Positions 1 through 7,951 of a stretch of DNA of 40,777 nucleotides are shown here, piece by piece (position 1 is the stretch's first letter; every line of letters starts with the position of its first letter). Made by a program: the position numbers and the translations under genes. The notes under the pieces were generated by a model. That model was not told the origin of the DNA and searched no databases. It saw nothing but the letters and a program-made list of their open reading frames with translations. Source of the DNA: an uncultured Eubacteriales bacterium (GTDB lineage Bacteria > Bacillota > Clostridia > Peptostreptococcales > Anaerovoracaceae); assembly GCA_900542245.1 (NCBI GenBank), contig UQMQ01000004.1, forward strand, positions 1 to 40,777, given 5' to 3'.

Positions 1-678
1 ATCATCGGCGCAGCCGAGATACAGAATTACGAGAAAATCAAAACACATTTTAGAAACGATGACTATTACATTTACTGCGATGCCGGGCTGAAGCACCAGG
101 ATGCACTCGGCGTCTGGCCGGATCTGATCATCGGTGACTTCGATTCATACTCCAAAGCCGAAATGGAGCAGAAGTATCAGCGTGTGGGAGATACGTCTAT
201 GCCTGCGGATGCGAATACCGCAGCATGCGGCGACGCACCGGAGCTGATCGTCCTGCCCTGTGAAAAAGACGATACCGATACGGTTTTTGCGGTCAAAGAG
301 GCGCTGCGGCGTGGCTTTGCGGATTTTTTGCTGGTCGGCGTCATCGGACAGCGGCTGGATCATACGCTCGCCAATGTGTCCATTCTCTACATGCTGGATG
401 AAGCAGGCAAAGAGGGCAGGATTTTGGACGATTACTCCGAGATGCAGCTCGTATCCGGAGGCCCTGTTCGGATTGAAGATACCTGTGCCTATTTTTCGCT
501 GCTCAATCTCAGCGGAGAGGCGGAGGGCGTGACGATCACACACGCCAAATATCCGCTGCAGGATGACGCCATCCACTGCGATTATCAATACGGCGTCAGC
601 AATGAAGTGCTGCCGGGCGAGACTGCAGAAGTGACCGTCGCGCGCGGCAAACTGCTGCTGATCAAGATTTTTTCCTAA
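1..678 (+). CDS. thiN: Thiamine pyrophosphokinase, 5'-truncated by window edge
   Basis: Transfers pyrophosphate from ATP to thiamine to make thiamine diphosphate in the cytoplasm. The frame is open from base 1, so the true start lies outside; 225 residues are visible. Family motifs are present in order: CDAGLKH followed by PDLIIGDFDS (metal/ATP site), then EKDDTDT, then VIGQRLDHTLANV, and a beta-rich C-terminal thiamine-binding part ending in GKLLLIKIFS. The family is usually about 210-220 residues, so only a few N-terminal residues are missing. It stands alone here; no THI-box riboswitch can be judged because the upstream region is not in the window. Motif identity makes the call firm. Confidence 0.9.
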   Translation: MIGAAEIQNYEKIKTHFRNDDYYIYCDAGLKHQDALGVWPDLIIGDFDSYSKAEMEQKYQRVGDTSMPADANTAACGDAPELIVLPCEKDDTDTVFAVKEALRRGFADFLLVGVIGQRLDHTLANVSILYMLDEAGKEGRILDDYSEMQLVSGGPVRIEDTCAYFSLLNLSGEAEGVTITHAKYPLQDDAIHCDYQYGVSNEVLPGETAEVTVARGKLLLIKIFS

Positions 679-852
679 CGCAGTGCGGTGGATAAAACGA
701 TGGGGTTGCCGTCCGACAGTTCTGTGTGGATCGTGTAGGGGGAGGGCTCTCGGCGATGCTGCGTATTTTTCGTTTTTTGCAGAAATCCAGGTGACTGCAG
801 CACGTAAAAACTGAGGCAAAATAAGATTCTGCCTGCAAGTCCGATTTTATGC

Positions 853-881
853 TTGAAAGAGTAATTATTTTAGTGTATAAT
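853..881 (+). promoter_or_regulatory. Sigma-A-type promoter for the small P-loop gene
   Basis: TTGAAA at 853-858 and a perfect TATAAT at 876-881, separated by 17 bases. The downstream ATG at 925 has a GGAGG ribosome binding site at 912-916. The 679-852 stretch before it holds no convincing gene. A start-less minus-strand frame ending at 675 was considered and not called. Confidence 0.8.
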
Positions 882-924
882 GAACAAAACGCGGAAAGCA
901 ATAATAATTTTGGAGGCGATAACC

Positions 925-1347
925 ATGGTGAAACTTTTGGTAGGACATAAAGGCAGCGGCAAGACGAAACAGATGATTGAACTGGCGAACGAGTCCGTTG
1001 AAACAAGCAAAGGCAGCATTATTTTTATTAACAAGAACCACAGACTGATGTATGACTTGAAATACAGAATCAGAGTCATCTGTATGGAGGACTTTGAGCA
1101 TGTAACGAACAGCGACGAATACATCGGTTTTTTATACGGGATCATCAGTTCCGACCATGATATTGAAACGATTTTTATCGACAGTATTCTCAAACACGCG
1201 GACTTCACGCTGGGCGATCTGCCGGAATTCGTGGAAAGATTAAAGAATATCTCCAAGGATTACGGCATGGACTTCGTTGTCAGCTTGAGCGCGGACAAGG
1301 AGGAGATGATCGGGGTAGACTTTACCGGATGCGAGATCCTCAACTAA
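925..1347 (+). CDS. Small P-loop ATP-binding protein of unknown role
   Basis: A 140-residue protein starting with a textbook Walker A motif, GHKGSGKT, at residues 7-14, with a possible Walker B strand near ETIFIDSIL. Similar short clostridial proteins are often labelled 'PilT-like' or twitching-motility ATPase, but it lacks the length and the Asp/His boxes of real PilT, so that name should not be trusted. No membrane segment or signal peptide is visible. The start at 925 is chosen because GGAGG lies 8 bases upstream; the longer frame from 880 has no ribosome binding site. It is monocistronic, with its own promoter at 853-881 and a terminator at 1367-1395. Function unknown. Confidence 0.75.
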   Translation: MVKLLVGHKGSGKTKQMIELANESVETSKGSIIFINKNHRLMYDLKYRIRVICMEDFEHVTNSDEYIGFLYGIISSDHDIETIFIDSILKHADFTLGDLPEFVERLKNISKDYGMDFVVSLSADKEEMIGVDFTGCEILN

Positions 1348-1366
1348 TTGATTTGCATGCAAATAC

Positions 1367-1395
1367 GGCGATGGGAAACCATCGCCTTTCTTTTT
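1367..1395 (+). terminator. Intrinsic terminator after the P-loop gene
   Basis: GGCGATGG (1367-1374), loop GAAA, CCATCGCC (1379-1386), then TTTCTTTTT. A perfect 14-base palindrome, ATTTGCATGCAAAT, sits just before it at 1351-1364. Confidence 0.88.
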
Positions 1396-1453
1396 CTGCC
1401 CGGCAGCAGGGAGACATATCGGGAAAATAAATAGAAAACAGGAGATACGGGTG

Positions 1454-2077
1454 ATGAGCAAGGAATTGCAAAAAGAAGAGATACGGGATTTTTTGGCGCA
1501 GCGCGGCAGGGATACCATCGACATCATGCGCGAGTTTGCGGTGCTGATCCTTTTGGTGGCAAAACCGGACGGACTGCATTTTCTCTTTGAAAAACGGGCG
1601 GCAAAAATCAAACAGCCGGGCGATATCTGCTTCCCCGGCGGCAAGATGGAGCCGGGCGAGAGCGTCGAAGCCTGCGCGCTGCGGGAGACTTTCGAGGAAA
1701 TCGGACTGGAAAACATTGAGATTCTGGGAAGATACGGAACGCAGTACGAGCTGGCGTCGATCGCCATGCACGCGGTAGTCGGCATCGTGCCGGAGGAAGA
1801 ACTCAAAAATCTCAGGCTCAGCGAGGCGGAGGTAGCGGAAGTTTTTACCGTTCCGGTGCGTTTCTTCGCGGAGAACGAGCCCTATATCTACGAGCAGGAC
1901 ATCGTGCAGGACACGGCGGATTTTCCTTATGAGATGCTGGGCATCCGCAGTGATTACAAGTGGCGCGTGGGTCATAAGCAGATCGCAATCTATCGCTATG
2001 AGGACAAGATCATCTGGGGATTGACCGCTTCCTTTGTGCGTCATTTCGTGGCAGAATTAGGGCCTTCCAAATTTTGA
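1454..2077 (+). CDS. NUDIX hydrolase, CoA-pyrophosphatase-like
   Basis: Hydrolyses a nucleoside diphosphate linked to another moiety; the closest general match is the CoA/ADP-ribose pyrophosphatase group, but the substrate cannot be read from sequence. About 207 residues. The NUDIX box is complete around residues 60-82: G-x5-E (GKMEPGE) followed by RETFEEIGL, which supplies the Mg-binding glutamates. The N-terminal part carries FLFEKRAAKIKQPGDICFPGG, typical of the CoA-pyrophosphatase branch. Start: GGAG at 1441-1444 serves either GTG 1451 or the adjacent ATG 1454; ATG is preferred. No partner gene is obvious, so it probably acts in housekeeping metabolite clearance. Confidence 0.88.
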   Translation: MSKELQKEEIRDFLAQRGRDTIDIMREFAVLILLVAKPDGLHFLFEKRAAKIKQPGDICFPGGKMEPGESVEACALRETFEEIGLENIEILGRYGTQYELASIAMHAVVGIVPEEELKNLRLSEAEVAEVFTVPVRFFAENEPYIYEQDIVQDTADFPYEMLGIRSDYKWRVGHKQIAIYRYEDKIIWGLTASFVRHFVAELGPSKF

Positions 2078-2199
2078 GGGGTGACATCCCTTGGGGTCAG
2101 CGGTTATAGTTTTTGTATGGTACCTGATGCAAATGCGCGGGCAAGATCCTCCGGAGGTTTGGAAAGCCACGTCTGCGCAAGAGATAAGGAGGCAAAAAC

Positions 2200-2886
2200 A
2201 TGAAAAAGAAAATGATAATCGCAGTCTTAACAATGAGTATGGTCCTGGGGGCAGGCAGCGCCAGCTATGCGGCAGAAAAAGCGGCTTCTTGCACCGATAC
2301 CGCAGAATACGGACAGACGATGACTGCTGTACAGCTTTGCGGTGCGCAGACGGCGCAGGATTTCGAGGCGCTCTGCAAGGGACAGATCGATTTCGAGACG
2401 CTCTGCAAAGCGCAGAATCCGGGCAATACGCAGAACAAGAACGATAAAGATAATAAAGAAGACCAAGATGACAGCAGCAAGAACGAGCAGGTGAGCGCCG
2501 GACAAAGCAGCATGACTTCGCAGGTAGTCAATCTGGTCAACAGTGAAAGAGCGGCGCAGGGCCTTACGGCGCTGCAAAAGGACAGCAGGCTGGCGGCGCT
2601 GGCGCAGCAAAAAGCAGAGGATATGGCAAAGAACCAATATTTTTCCCATACCTCACCAACCTATGGCTCTGCGTTTGACATGCTCAAGGCTGCAGGCTAC
2701 AGCTACAAAACCGCAGGAGAGAACATCGCGATGGGACAAAAGAGCGCAGCATCTGTGATGGACGGCTGGATGCATTCTTCCGGACATCGCGCGAATATCC
2801 TGCACACAAGCTACGAAAAAATCGGTGTCGGCTATGCAGTCTCCGCGGACGGCATGCCGTACTGGGTACAGATTTTCGCAGGATAA
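2200..2886 (+). CDS. Secreted CAP/SCP-domain protein (YkwD-like)
   Basis: A 228-residue exported protein. It has an N-terminal signal peptide (MKKKMIIAVLTMSMVLGAG, then ASYA|A as a likely cleavage site). A linker follows with a short internal repeat (DFEALCKGQ / DFETLCKAQ) and a charged Asn/Asp/Lys stretch. The C-terminal CAP domain spans about residues 105-228. CAP signatures visible are LVNSERAAQGL, YFSHTSP, AGENIAMG, and the W-M-x-S-x-G-H-R-x-N-I-L motif near the end. Bacterial members are linked to cell envelopes and spores, but no enzyme activity is firmly assigned. Start fixed by TAAGGAGG 8 bases upstream. The 120-base leader can fold (TGCGC 2134-2138 with GCGCA 2175-2179, around CCTCCGGAGG) but matches no riboswitch I know. 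Confidence 0.9.
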   Translation: MKKKMIIAVLTMSMVLGAGSASYAAEKAASCTDTAEYGQTMTAVQLCGAQTAQDFEALCKGQIDFETLCKAQNPGNTQNKNDKDNKEDQDDSSKNEQVSAGQSSMTSQVVNLVNSERAAQGLTALQKDSRLAALAQQKAEDMAKNQYFSHTSPTYGSAFDMLKAAGYSYKTAGENIAMGQKSAASVMDGWMHSSGHRANILHTSYEKIGVGYAVSADGMPYWVQIFAG

Positions 2887-3037
2887 GGAAGACTGACAGA
2901 AAAACAGCCTTGCTTCGAAGGAATTTCACAAAAAATTCACAAAAAGCATGGATTATGCAAAAAATAACTTTCCCTTCACCACTAATTGTATTATAATTGA
3001 GATGTACTTAATTCTGAATTCATTTAGGAGGGAACAA

Positions 3038-4231
3038 ATGAAAAAGTTTTTAACAGTATTGCTGATTCTGGCAATGGTATTCGCCATGGCTGCATGCGGC
3101 TCCACAGATAACGGAGACGGCGGAAACGGCGGTGACGCTGAAACTTATGCAGTTGCGATGATCACCGACTACGGTGATATCACCGACCAGTCCTTCAACC
3201 AGACGACTTACGAGGCTTGTAAGGCATTCTGCGAAGCAAACAAGATTAAGTTCAGCTATTTCAAACCTGCAGGAGACAACACTTCTGACAGAGTTGCAAT
3301 GGTAGAACAGGCGATCGGCGAAGGCTACAACGTCATCGTAATGCCGGGTTATGCATTCGGCGGCACCGTTGTAGAGGTCGCGCCGAACTATCCGGATGTA
3401 AAGTTCGTCACACTTGACGTTGCAAAGGGCGATCTGCTGGAAGCTGCTGTAACGGCTAAGGGCGAAGAATACGATTATAACCCGGATAACTGGAACCTTG
3501 CAGATTACTTTGACATGTCCAACGTTTACTGCATGATCTATCAGGAAGAAATCGCAGGATACATGGCAGGCTATGCTGCTGTAAAGCTTGGCTATGAAGA
3601 CTTAGGCTTCTTAGGCGGTATGGCAGTTCCTGCAGTTGTTCGTTACGGTCAGGGCTTCGTTCAGGGCTGCGACGCCGCTGCTGCTGAATTAGGCAAGGAC
3701 GTCAAGATCAACTACGTATACGGCGGACAGTTCTTTGGTAATGCCGACATCACTGCTGTTATGGATACATGGTATAAAGGCGGTACAGAGATCGTATTCG
3801 CTGCAGGCGGTTCCATTTACACTTCTGCATGCGAAGCTGCTGCAAAGGTTGACGGCAAGGTCATCGGTGTTGACAGTGACCAGGCTGCGATCATCGACGC
3901 GGACTATGGCGAAGGCATGACGGTTACTTCCGCAATGAAAGGTCTGTATCCTTCCACTTACGATGCGCTGACTGAGATCGTACTGAACGGCAAGTGGGCT
4001 GATTACGCAGGCAAGATCGACAACCTGGGTATCGTTTCCGACACACCGGAGGATAACTATGTACAGATCGCGCCATCCACGCAGTTCAAAGACGGTGCTT
4101 TCACAGCAGATGATTACAAGGCATTAGTTGCAAAGATCAATGCCGGCGAGATCAAAGTCGACAACAACACAAAAGAAATGCCGAAGACTACAAACACAAC
4201 TGTAGACGCACAGGGTCAGATCGTAGGCTAA
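3038..4231 (+). CDS. BMP-family substrate-binding lipoprotein of a nucleoside ABC importer
   Basis: Extracellular ligand receptor for the importer encoded immediately downstream. A 397-residue lipoprotein: signal peptide MKKFLTVLLILAMVF, lipobox AMAAC with the lipid-bearing Cys near residue 21, then a Gly/Asp-rich flexible linker and the BMP (PnrA/Med-like) fold. Family marks include AMITDYGDITDQSFNQ, the VIVMPGYAFG strand, EEIAGYMAGYAAV and VIGVDSDQA. Known members bind purine nucleosides, so nucleoside uptake is inferred. Start chosen at 3038 because AGGAGGG lies 5 bases upstream; the longer frame from 2948 would run through the promoter. A perfect TATAAT at 2992-2997 is present but its -35 is weak, which suggests an activator or a modest promoter. 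A partial terminator follows, consistent with excess binding protein. Confidence 0.92.
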   Translation: MKKFLTVLLILAMVFAMAACGSTDNGDGGNGGDAETYAVAMITDYGDITDQSFNQTTYEACKAFCEANKIKFSYFKPAGDNTSDRVAMVEQAIGEGYNVIVMPGYAFGGTVVEVAPNYPDVKFVTLDVAKGDLLEAAVTAKGEEYDYNPDNWNLADYFDMSNVYCMIYQEEIAGYMAGYAAVKLGYEDLGFLGGMAVPAVVRYGQGFVQGCDAAAAELGKDVKINYVYGGQFFGNADITAVMDTWYKGGTEIVFAAGGSIYTSACEAAAKVDGKVIGVDSDQAAIIDADYGEGMTVTSAMKGLYPSTYDALTEIVLNGKWADYAGKIDNLGIVSDTPEDNYVQIAPSTQFKDGAFTADDYKALVAKINAGEIKVDNNTKEMPKTTNTTVDAQGQIVG

Positions 4232-4241
4232 TTTAGAAAAT

Positions 4242-4277
4242 GATAGGGGGTGTCATTTGGCATCCCTCTATTTTTTA
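4242..4277 (+). terminator. Attenuating hairpin between binding protein and ATPase
   Basis: ATAGGGGGTG pairs with CATCCCTCTAT across a short loop and is followed by TTTTTT. It lies between the lipoprotein and its ATPase, a common arrangement that makes more receptor than transporter. The ATPase ribosome binding site follows directly, so some read-through is expected. Confidence 0.65.
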
Positions 4278-4291
4278 ATGGAGGTAAGGCT

Positions 4292-5830
4292 TTGGAACAG
4301 CAATATGCAATAGAAATGCTCCACATTACAAAAAAATTCCCGGGGATCATTGCCAATGATGACATCACGCTGCAGCTGCGCAAGGGTGAGATCCACGCGC
4401 TGCTTGGTGAAAACGGCGCCGGCAAGTCCACCCTGATGAGCGTTCTGTTCGGCTTATACCAGCCGGAGGCGGGCGAAATCCGCAAGGACGGTCAAAAGGT
4501 AGAAATCAGCGATCCGAACGTTGCGAACGAGTTGGGGATCGGTATGGTACATCAACACTTCAAGCTGGTTGAGTGCTTTTCTGTGCTCGATAATATTATT
4601 TTGGGCGTAGAGCCGAACAAGCATGGGTTTTTGAAAAAGGCCGAGGCCAAGCAAAGGGTCGATGAACTGTCCAAAAAATACGGACTGTATGTGGATACGG
4701 ACGCAGTGATCGAAGATATCAGCGTCGGTATGCAGCAGAGAACAGAGATTCTCAAAATGCTTTACAGGAACAATGAGATCCTGATTTTCGATGAGCCGAC
4801 AGCAGTCTTGACACCGCAGGAGATCACAGAACTCATGCAGATCATGAAAGGTCTGGCGGCCGAGGGCAAGTCGATCCTCTTTATTTCCCATAAACTGAAT
4901 GAAATTATGGAAGTTGCCGACCGGTGTACGGTTCTGCGCAAGGGCAAGTATGTCGGAACGGTCGACATCAAGGACACCACCAAGGAAGAGCTTTCCCGCA
5001 TGATGGTCGGTCGTGATGTCTCCTTTACGGTTGAAAAAAAGGAAGCGCAGCCGGGCGATGTGATTTTGGATATCGAACACATGACGGTGGCCAGCAAGGT
5101 ACATAAGAACAATGCGGTCAAAGATGTCTCGCTTCAGGTGCGTGCAGGAGAGATCGTTTGTATCGCAGGTATCGACGGAAACGGACAGACGGAATTTGTT
5201 TACGGACTGACCGGACTGGAGCCGGTGGAAAGCGGCAAGATCAGTCTTTGCGGCAGGGATATTACAAACCTGAGTATCCGTAAACGGAACGAAAATATGA
5301 GCCATATCCCGGAGGACAGACATAAATACGGACTGGTTCTGGATTATACGCTGGAGGACAATATCGTTCTGGAACGCTATTTTGAACCGCAGTTTGTCTC
5401 CAAGGCAGGCTTTTTGAATCGGAAAAATATCAGGGCATATGCCGAAAAGCTGATCGCGCAGTATGACGTGCGTTCCGGACAGGGTCCGGTGACCATTGCC
5501 AGGAGCATGTCCGGCGGCAATCAACAGAAGGCGATCATTGCCCGTGAAATAGATAAGGATCCGCAGCTTCTGGTTGCGGTGCAGCCGACCAGAGGTTTGG
5601 ATGTCGGCGCGATCGAGTACATTCATCACCAGCTGGTACAGCAGCGTGACGCAGGCAAGGCTGTCCTGCTCGTATCACTGGAGCTGGAAGAGGTCATGAG
5701 TGTGCCGGACAGAATTCTCGTCATGTATGAAGGCGAGCTCGTGGGTGAACTGGATCCGAAGACCACGACGGTGGAAGAACTCGGATTATACATGGCAGGT
5801 GCCAGAAAAGGAGGGCAGCATGAATCCTAA
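4292..5830 (+). CDS. ABC transporter ATPase with two nucleotide-binding domains (nucleoside/simple-sugar type)
   Basis: Cytoplasmic energy-coupling subunit of about 512 residues. Domain 1 (about residues 5-245) has Walker A GENGAGKST, signature-like region SVGMQQRTEILK and Walker B ILIFDEPTAVLTP. Domain 2 (about 260-505) has the degenerate Walker A GIDGNGQTE, signature MSGGNQQKAIIARE and Walker B LLVAVQPTRGLDVG with Gln in place of the catalytic Glu. This one-good, one-degenerate layout is normal for the family. Start: TTG at 4292 with GGAGG at 4280-4284 is preferred to the GTG at 4250, which has no proper ribosome binding site and overlaps the hairpin. The 3' end overlaps the first permease by 11 bases, indicating translational coupling. 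Confidence 0.92.
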   Translation: MEQQYAIEMLHITKKFPGIIANDDITLQLRKGEIHALLGENGAGKSTLMSVLFGLYQPEAGEIRKDGQKVEISDPNVANELGIGMVHQHFKLVECFSVLDNIILGVEPNKHGFLKKAEAKQRVDELSKKYGLYVDTDAVIEDISVGMQQRTEILKMLYRNNEILIFDEPTAVLTPQEITELMQIMKGLAAEGKSILFISHKLNEIMEVADRCTVLRKGKYVGTVDIKDTTKEELSRMMVGRDVSFTVEKKEAQPGDVILDIEHMTVASKVHKNNAVKDVSLQVRAGEIVCIAGIDGNGQTEFVYGLTGLEPVESGKISLCGRDITNLSIRKRNENMSHIPEDRHKYGLVLDYTLEDNIVLERYFEPQFVSKAGFLNRKNIRAYAEKLIAQYDVRSGQGPVTIARSMSGGNQQKAIIAREIDKDPQLLVAVQPTRGLDVGAIEYIHHQLVQQRDAGKAVLLVSLELEEVMSVPDRILVMYEGELVGELDPKTTTVEELGLYMAGARKGGQHES

Positions 5831-6989
5831 GATGCGGAAACTGTTGAAAAACAATGCGTTTCAGTCGATTTTGTCGTCCCTCCTCTGCATTATCATCGGG
5901 TTGATCATTGGATTTATTGTCCTCTTATGCATCAATCCGAGCGGTGCGTTCGAAGGGATCATGGATCTGATCAAGAACTTTTTTAACTATCAGAATGCCA
6001 GAATCGCATTCAAATACTTTGGCAGCACTTTAGTCAAGACTGCACCGCTTCTGATGTGCTCGCTGTCGATCCTGTTTTGCTACAAGGTCGGTCTATTCAA
6101 CATCGGCGCGGCGGGACAATACGGTATCGGCGCGGGTCTGGCGATTTATGCCGCTTTGGCGTGGGGTATGCCATGGTGGGTGTGCATGCTGCTCGGCGGA
6201 CTGGCCGGCGCGCTGCTGGCGATCATCAGCGGTCTGCTCAAAGCGTACTGCAATGTCAACGAGGTCATCAGCGGCATCATGCTCAACTGGATCTCACTTT
6301 ACGGCATCAATATTCTGCTGACCGAGGTCAAGGAAAGCACCAGCCCGTACACGCTGGGCATCGCGGGCGTCAACAAGAGCGCGCTGATCCCGAACGCGGG
6401 TCTGGATAAAGTATTCAGCAACAACCAGTACGCGACGATCGCCATTCCGATTTCGATCCTGATCGCGGTCGGCATCTGGGTCCTGCTTGAAAAAACAAAG
6501 CTCGGCTACGAACTGAAGGCGACCGGCAATAATAAGAATGCTGCGAAATACTGCGGTATGGCCGAAAAAAAGAATATCGTGCTCACGCTCGCAATCGGCG
6601 GTGCGCTGGCAGGTATCGGTGCGGCGATGTTCTATCTGACCGGTTATGAGCAGTGGAACTGCAGTACCTCGTCGGTGCCTTCGATGGGCTTTAACGGTAT
6701 CTCGGCAGCCTTCCTCGGCGGCTTGAATCCAATCGGCAGTATCTTCTCCTCGTTCTTCATTCAGCATATCACGATGGGCGGCGCTTATCTCGACAAGACG
6801 ATGTACAGTGCGCAGATCTCTGATCTGATTTCAGCGATCATCATTTACCTGTGCGGGTTCGTCCTGTTCTTCCGTTATGTGATGAATAAGCGCATCGCCA
6901 AACGGGAGGAGAAGGAGGCTGCAGCAGCCAAAGCCGCAGCACAGGCGGCTGACGATGCAGCAAACGAGAAAGGAGGACAGGCACAATGA
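5820..6989 (+). CDS. ABC transporter permease 1 (nucleoside uptake type)
   Basis: Integral membrane subunit of about 389 residues with roughly 9-10 hydrophobic segments. The first long one is around LLCIIIGLIIGFIVLL. The family block FNIGAAGQYGIGAGLA and the cytoplasmic coupling region (KTKLGYELKATGNNKNAAKYCGM) identify the BPD_transp_2 (branched-chain/simple-sugar/nucleoside) permease family. The C-terminus is an Ala/Lys/Glu-rich tail after the last membrane segment. Start: ATG at 5820 preceded by GGAGGG and overlapping the ATPase end. The gene ends in an ATGA overlap with permease 2, so the two are translated as a coupled pair and presumably form a heterodimeric channel. Confidence 0.9.
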   Translation: MNPKMRKLLKNNAFQSILSSLLCIIIGLIIGFIVLLCINPSGAFEGIMDLIKNFFNYQNARIAFKYFGSTLVKTAPLLMCSLSILFCYKVGLFNIGAAGQYGIGAGLAIYAALAWGMPWWVCMLLGGLAGALLAIISGLLKAYCNVNEVISGIMLNWISLYGINILLTEVKESTSPYTLGIAGVNKSALIPNAGLDKVFSNNQYATIAIPISILIAVGIWVLLEKTKLGYELKATGNNKNAAKYCGMAEKKNIVLTLAIGGALAGIGAAMFYLTGYEQWNCSTSSVPSMGFNGISAAFLGGLNPIGSIFSSFFIQHITMGGAYLDKTMYSAQISDLISAIIIYLCGFVLFFRYVMNKRIAKREEKEAAAAKAAAQAADDAANEKGGQAQ

Positions 6990-7936
6990 CATTACTGATC
7001 GAATATACGCTCTTATATGCGTCCGTACTCATTTTGGTAGCTTTGGGCGGCTGTTTCTCTGAACACTCCGGCGTCATCAACCTGGGACTGGAGGGTATCA
7101 TGGTTATCGGTGCCCTCGGCGGTGCGCTGACGATGAGCGTCATCGCGGAGAGTTTCCCGAACGCCTCGGCACTGATGATCGTGCTGAGCGTCATTGTCAT
7201 ATCGATCCTGTTCGGCGTGGTCTATGCGGCGCTTCTGGCCGTGGCCTGCGTCAACTTTAACGGCGACCAGACGATCGTCGGTACTGCACTCAATATCCTG
7301 GGCACCGCGGCGGCGACTGTTATCGTCAAAGCGATCAACACGGCAGCGAATCCGGATAATGTATCTTCGGTAGTGAAATATATTCAGCCCAAAAAAGCCT
7401 TTCTCTTCCATGTTGGCGGCATGGAACTGAACTGGTTCATGGTGGTGACCGTCATCGCACTGATTTGTGCCTATGTGACGCTCTACAAGACCAAGTTCGG
7501 TCTGCGTCTGATGGCATGCGGCGAGCATCCGCAAGCGGCGGACTCGGTCGGCATCAATGTTTATAAGATGCGCTGGGCGGGCGTGCTGATCTCCGGTGCG
7601 CTGGGCGGTCTCGGCGGTATCGTTTATATTACAGCAGGCGTCAGTGAATGGAAGTTTGAATACGGTGTAGCTGGTTTCGGCTTCCTTGCGCTGGCAGTTA
7701 TGATCTTCGGTCAGTGGAAGCCGCAGCGCATTGCGGTCGCAGCGCTGCTGTTCGGTTTGTTCCGTGCCCTGTCGAACGTATACACCGGTTTCGACTTCAT
7801 GGTTGCGCTCAATCTGCCGAGCGGTGTGTATAATATGATGCCTTATGTGATCTCTCTGATCGTGTTGGCATTGACTTCCAAGAACTCCAAGGCGCCGAAA
7901 GCAGAGGGGATTCCATACGACAAGGGTCAAAGATAA
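6986..7936 (+). CDS. ABC transporter permease 2 (nucleoside uptake type)
   Basis: Second membrane subunit, 316 residues, about 8-10 membrane segments. It shows the diagnostic HSGVINLGLEGIMVIGALGG near the N-terminus and the coupling loop KTKFGLRLMACGEHPQAADSVGI, the hallmark of the second permease in BMP/NupC-type systems. Translation is coupled to permease 1 through ATGA. Together with the lipoprotein, double ATPase and permease 1 it completes the importer. The downstream ygiQ gene begins 15 bases after the stop and may be transcribed with it. Confidence 0.9.
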   Translation: MTLLIEYTLLYASVLILVALGGCFSEHSGVINLGLEGIMVIGALGGALTMSVIAESFPNASALMIVLSVIVISILFGVVYAALLAVACVNFNGDQTIVGTALNILGTAAATVIVKAINTAANPDNVSSVVKYIQPKKAFLFHVGGMELNWFMVVTVIALICAYVTLYKTKFGLRLMACGEHPQAADSVGINVYKMRWAGVLISGALGGLGGIVYITAGVSEWKFEYGVAGFGFLALAVMIFGQWKPQRIAVAALLFGLFRALSNVYTGFDFMVALNLPSGVYNMMPYVISLIVLALTSKNSKAPKAEGIPYDKGQR

Positions 7937-7951
7937 ACTAGAGATAATTGT

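Noticed and set aside
675..860. A minus-strand frame ending at 675 with the plausible-looking tail YTIHTELSDGNPIVLSTALR.
   Set aside because: It has no usable start codon or ribosome binding site and overlaps the promoter of the P-loop gene; possibly a decayed remnant, not supportable as a gene.
925..1347. PilT twitching-motility ATPase.
   Set aside because: Only the Walker A motif is shared; the protein is 140 residues and lacks PilT's Asp and His boxes, and no pilus gene is nearby.
2100..2199. The CAP-protein leader has GGGCAAGATCC and GGAAAGCCACG, recalling the first hairpin of c-di-GMP-I (GEMM) riboswitches.
   Set aside because: The second helix with its GGGTTACC receptor is missing and the spacing does not fit; only a weak resemblance remains.
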